From Gracilimonas sp034520725 (GTDB lineage: Bacteria > Bacteroidota > Rhodothermia > Balneolales > Balneolaceae), in NCBI GenBank assembly GCA_034520725.1, contig JAXHNH010000025.1, positions 186,001 to 250,000 on the forward strand: 64,000 nucleotides of DNA, written 5' to 3'. Positions 61,216 through 64,000 of the stretch are shown piece after piece (within the stretch, counting starts at the first letter, position 1; each line of letters begins with the position of its first letter). The notes under the pieces were generated by a model. The model was not told where the DNA came from and did no database searches. It worked only from the letters and a program-made list of their open reading frames with translations. The position numbers were made by a program, and so were the translations under genes.

Positions 61216-61982
61216 AGTCTTTGGATCTTTATGTTATCCGGGATATCAATTTCTAAGTTGATCCGGTCGGGATTTGTTTCCAGTGAACGCACTAAAAACA
61301 CGACTCTGGAGCGTTCATCTGCACTGAATATCGTAATTTTTCTTGGTAATATGAACCCGTTCAGCTCGCCATAACTTTCATAGAAGATCCGGGAGTATGG
61401 GGAATTTTGCTGAATGGTTTGTTCTACATTTTGAACCTGACCATTATCGCCGTCAATTACCACACGTAATCCATTATTCATTAACAGTCTGTAGGAGGTT
61501 TCGTTTTCCTGTAATGCATCTACATTTTCGGCATCCACTTTAAAGTTGATCAGGTCCAGCATATTGATGGATGTCAGCTCATTCAGGCTGGTCATCCTTC
61601 CATCATAAATAGATATCTTTTGGGCTTCTTTGTCGAGCCTGTTGTAGATAAGAATGGAATCCTGCTCAACCAGCATTTGTCCGCCTTCAATGCCGATCCT
61701 GTTTTGGATGGTGAGAAGGCTTCGGGTTTCATTGGTGGCAAAATCGATCGTTACCCTGTCGCTGTTTCCCGGTTCACTTACAATAGCACGACCCTTACCG
61801 GACATTGTTTCAAGTTTCCCCGAATAATTAGGGATCATAGAAACAACCTCATCAATGGAATCCTTACTTGGCCGGAAGTCGACCTCCGTGGTCAATTCTG
61901 ATGTACTGCTGCAGGCACTGAACAGAAATATCGATGCCAGTCCTATTAATAAAAAATGGTTCTGTTGTAATCGGAATCTCAA
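61212..61982 (-). CDS. DUF4292 family lipoprotein
   Basis: A 256-residue lipoprotein (lipobox FLFSACSSTSE, Cys near 24). The pattern NYSGKLETMSGKGRAIVSEP and TIQNRIGIEGGQMLVEQDSI fits DUF4292, an outer-membrane-associated LolB/LolA-like fold common in Bacteroidota. Its function is unknown. It is between a TPR gene two bases upstream and the EnvC-like gene, with which it overlaps by four bases (ATGA). The three genes therefore form a tight operon for the envelope. Confidence 0.85.
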   Translation of the reverse strand: MRFRLQQNHFLLIGLASIFLFSACSSTSELTTEVDFRPSKDSIDEVVSMIPNYSGKLETMSGKGRAIVSEPGNSDRVTIDFATNETRSLLTIQNRIGIEGGQMLVEQDSILIYNRLDKEAQKISIYDGRMTSLNELTSINMLDLINFKVDAENVDALQENETSYRLLMNNGLRVVIDGDNGQVQNVEQTIQQNSPYSRIFYESYGELNGFILPRKITIFSADERSRVVFLVRSLETNPDRINLEIDIPDNIKIQRL

Positions 61983-61984
61983 AT

Positions 61985-63673
61985 CTATCCGTTGATTTTA
62001 TCTTTTAAATGAATTCGTTCAGGGTCGTTTTCTAACGCCTGTTCCCACCACTTTCTTGCCTCATCCATATTGCCGAGCTTTTCATAGACATCGCCAAGAT
62101 GTTCGTAAACCTCAGCACTTGCTCCTCCCGTATCAATGGATGCTTTGATATAGCGCCGGGCCCTTTCATAATCTTCCAGTTTGAAGTACACCCAACCCAC
62201 TGTATCGAGATAGGCCGCATTATCGGGGCCAACCTCAACCGCTTTTAATGCAAGTTCTTTGGCCCGTTCCAGATTCTCTTCCCTAACCGATAAATTATAG
62301 GCGTAGTTGTTCATGGCGTTATCGTTCTCGGCATCGTACCTAAGGGCAAGTTCATAGGCCTCATCTGACTGCTCATGTTTCCCAAGATTTCCCCTGACAT
62401 CACCAAGGGCACCGTATATGATAGATTTAAAAGGCCTGCGTGCAGGTGCTCGAGTTGCGTTCTCGAGCCATTCCTCAGCTACCTCATTCTGATCGGAAAG
62501 CATATAGGCACTTCCCACAAAGAACTGAATAAAGGCATCTTCCGGAACCGATTCATGCGCCTGCTTCCCGACTTCAATGACCTTATCATATTCCTGCTGA
62601 CCCAACAACAACTGCAATCGCTGTCTCCAGGCTATCTCATCCTCAGGCAAAAGTTCATTGGCTTTTGTAAGCAGCTCCAGTGCTCGCTCGGGTTGTTCCA
62701 TTTGGGCATAGAATTCGCCCGATAAGCTAAAGGCAGGGCCATAATCCTGATCTGTTCCTGTAAAAGCATCCAATACCCCTTCGGTTTCAATACGCAGCTG
62801 AACATTCTGGGGATTTTGCTGTGCCCTTGAATACAAAAAGCGAGCGATATTCATTTTCTGTTCAGGTTGGATCAGAGGATCAGATACAAAATTTGAAAGC
62901 AGGGTTCCGGCACTGTCCCATTTTTGTTCGTCCAGATACAGGCTTGCCAGGTTTATCAGTGATTGTGGGTCGCGGGCATTTCGCTCCAAAGCGTTACTCA
63001 GAATTTCTTTGGCCTCATTTCCACTTCTATAATTGGCATAGTACTGTCCAAGCAAATTCAGCATTTCAAGATTATCAGGATCGAGTTCGCGGATCTCCTC
63101 AAGCTGAGCAATGGCAGAGTCAGGAGCAGCCAAAGCTTCATAGTTTCGGAATTTCATCAACAACACAGAGATATCTCCGCCTCTGAGTTTCAGAATATCG
63201 TCTAGGATCTGATTGGAGCGAACGAACTCTCCATAATCTTTATAGGTATCTGCCAGCATGAACAGGGCATCGAAATCTTCGGGATACATATCCAGCAGCG
63301 TATTCAGCTCCCTGAGGGTCGCATCATTTTGACCGGCACTGCGATAGATCTGAGCCAGTTTCAGCCGATACCATTTATTTTGAGGCTCCCCATCAACAGC
63401 CAGTTTTCCATAGAGAGCGGCATTCGGGAGATTGTCTTTACTGTAATACACATCCGCCAGGGCAAAATCCACTCCGGTTGATCCACTCAGGTATTCTTTA
63501 GCTTCCAGTAAAAGCTGTTCGGCTTTTTCGTATTCTTCGTTCTCAAAAGCCTCCAACCCCTGTATAAACATTGATTTTCCGGCGATCTCATCTTCCGTCT
63601 GTATCTGAGCCATAGCCGGGCCACCTGCTGTTAACAGGACTCCAATAAAAAGTGAACCAATCAAATATTTCAT
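61985..63673 (-). CDS. secreted TPR-repeat protein
   Basis: A 562-residue protein with a signal peptide (IGSLFIGVLLTAGGPAMAQ) and about twelve TPR units filling the rest (GLEAFENEEYEKAEQLLLEA, LNLLGQYYANYRSGNEAKEI, NNYAYNLSVREENLERAKEL, AEVYEHLGDVYEKLGNMDEA). The start at MKYLIG is preferred over the in-frame start three codons earlier; both are possible. It is the first gene of the operon with DUF4292 and the EnvC-like gene. It is probably periplasmic and might act as a protein-protein scaffold. Confidence 0.87.
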   Translation of the reverse strand: MKYLIGSLFIGVLLTAGGPAMAQIQTEDEIAGKSMFIQGLEAFENEEYEKAEQLLLEAKEYLSGSTGVDFALADVYYSKDNLPNAALYGKLAVDGEPQNKWYRLKLAQIYRSAGQNDATLRELNTLLDMYPEDFDALFMLADTYKDYGEFVRSNQILDDILKLRGGDISVLLMKFRNYEALAAPDSAIAQLEEIRELDPDNLEMLNLLGQYYANYRSGNEAKEILSNALERNARDPQSLINLASLYLDEQKWDSAGTLLSNFVSDPLIQPEQKMNIARFLYSRAQQNPQNVQLRIETEGVLDAFTGTDQDYGPAFSLSGEFYAQMEQPERALELLTKANELLPEDEIAWRQRLQLLLGQQEYDKVIEVGKQAHESVPEDAFIQFFVGSAYMLSDQNEVAEEWLENATRAPARRPFKSIIYGALGDVRGNLGKHEQSDEAYELALRYDAENDNAMNNYAYNLSVREENLERAKELALKAVEVGPDNAAYLDTVGWVYFKLEDYERARRYIKASIDTGGASAEVYEHLGDVYEKLGNMDEARKWWEQALENDPERIHLKDKING

Positions 63674-63787
63674 AGCAGTCATATCAACGTATAGTATAAC
63701 AGGAAAGTGCGATTTTTGCTCATAATTTGAAGGATTCCAAAGAAATGATTATTTGTACGGATCAATACAGAATCGATTACACAGCTG

Positions 63788-64000
63788 ATGAATCAGGAAC
63801 TCTACTTCGTTGCCCTCATTCCACCAAATCCTCTCAGGGAACAGATACAGCAATTAAAGCTGGAGGTGGCTGAGGAATTTCAAAGTTCACACTCACTCAA
63901 TGCGCCGCCTCACATTACACTGATCAGTCCCTTTCGTGTGAGTGAAGAACATGTATCCAGGCTTCATTCGATCCTAGAAGTGTATGCACAGGGCAACAAG
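63788..64000 (+). CDS. 2H phosphoesterase (2'-5' RNA ligase-like), partial
   Basis: The window ends within this gene: 71 codons from the ATG are open, reading MNQELYFVALIPPNPLREQI and then LNAPPHITLISPFRVSEEHV. The HxT motif of the first half of the LigT/2H phosphoesterase fold is HIT. The second HxT would lie outside the window. It is divergent from the TPR operon, with 115 bp between. Such enzymes cut cyclic phosphates or ligate RNA; the family is well supported and the substrate is unknown. Confidence 0.75.
   Translation, partial: MNQELYFVALIPPNPLREQIQQLKLEVAEEFQSSHSLNAPPHITLISPFRVSEEHVSRLHSILEVYAQGNK

Overview
The window looks like chromosomal DNA from a Bacteroidota/Balneolota-type bacterium (Balneola/Gracilimonas-like), moderately AT-rich by eye. 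Support comes from a type IX secretion (T9SS) C-terminal sorting domain, lipoproteins with DUF4292/DUF4293-type relatives, a BatC-BatD-BatE block, bacillithiol synthesis (bshA), pyrR-pyrB, sucC, panD-panC, and several start regions carrying the Bacteroidota-type promoter pattern TTTG-N19-TAnnTTTG. The species was not identified; this is inference from gene content.

Layout. 1-1.5 kb: a badly decayed secreted T9SS-type protein and a small helix-turn-helix-like ORF. 1.6-6.7 kb (minus): a multicopper oxidase operon (LVIVD beta-propeller, a frameshifted small secreted protein, the oxidase), then a GlsB/YeaQ membrane protein and an orphan FbpC/PotA-like ABC ATPase. 6.9-10.1 kb (plus): a SPOR lipoprotein and a three-gene partner-switching module (STAS antagonist, RsbW-like kinase, GAF-PP2C phosphatase). 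10.1-14.4 kb: an MltF-like lytic transglycosylase, two EamA transporters and a DUF4293 protein. 14.4-24.5 kb: a Wza/Wzz/Wzy/Wzx-type polysaccharide export and synthesis cluster in which the flippase and two glycosyltransferases each carry a disruption. 24.6-43.7 kb: core metabolism and envelope genes (pyrB-pyrR, sucC, bshA, yebC, Bat block, M20 peptidase, TolC/MacB/MacA-type efflux, panC-panD, a two-lipoyl E2 acyltransferase, frr). 43.8-52.4 kb: smc, TPR and TonB-domain lipoproteins, a large M14 peptidase and an NTF2-like lipoprotein. 52.4-57.9 kb: an accessory, repeat-rich stretch with a REP-associated tyrosine transposase (RAYT), a decayed six-bladed beta-propeller gene, a frameshifted Ppx/GppA phosphatase, two copies of a 180-bp MITE-like element and a DUF559 endonuclease remnant. 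57.9-64 kb: M28 peptidase, EnvC-like activator, DUF4292 lipoprotein, a TPR protein and the start of a 2H phosphoesterase.

The most notable features are the repeats. Three large intergenic palindromes built on GTGTTACGGTGTT follow frr, a TPR lipoprotein gene and a TonB-domain gene. A separate set of paired REP hairpins with a GC-RGA-GC apex occurs four times; two of them bracket the RAYT in opposite orientation, so the window contains a self-consistent REP/RAYT unit with more distant satellite copies. A second REP subtype and a 180-bp terminal-inverted-repeat element add to this.

At least six reading frames are broken by one apparent base change (3.6, 19.35, 21.6, 24.5, 48.9 and 56.6 kb). Their frequency raises the question of assembly errors versus real decay, so the affected genes are annotated as broken but with the full homologous span described.
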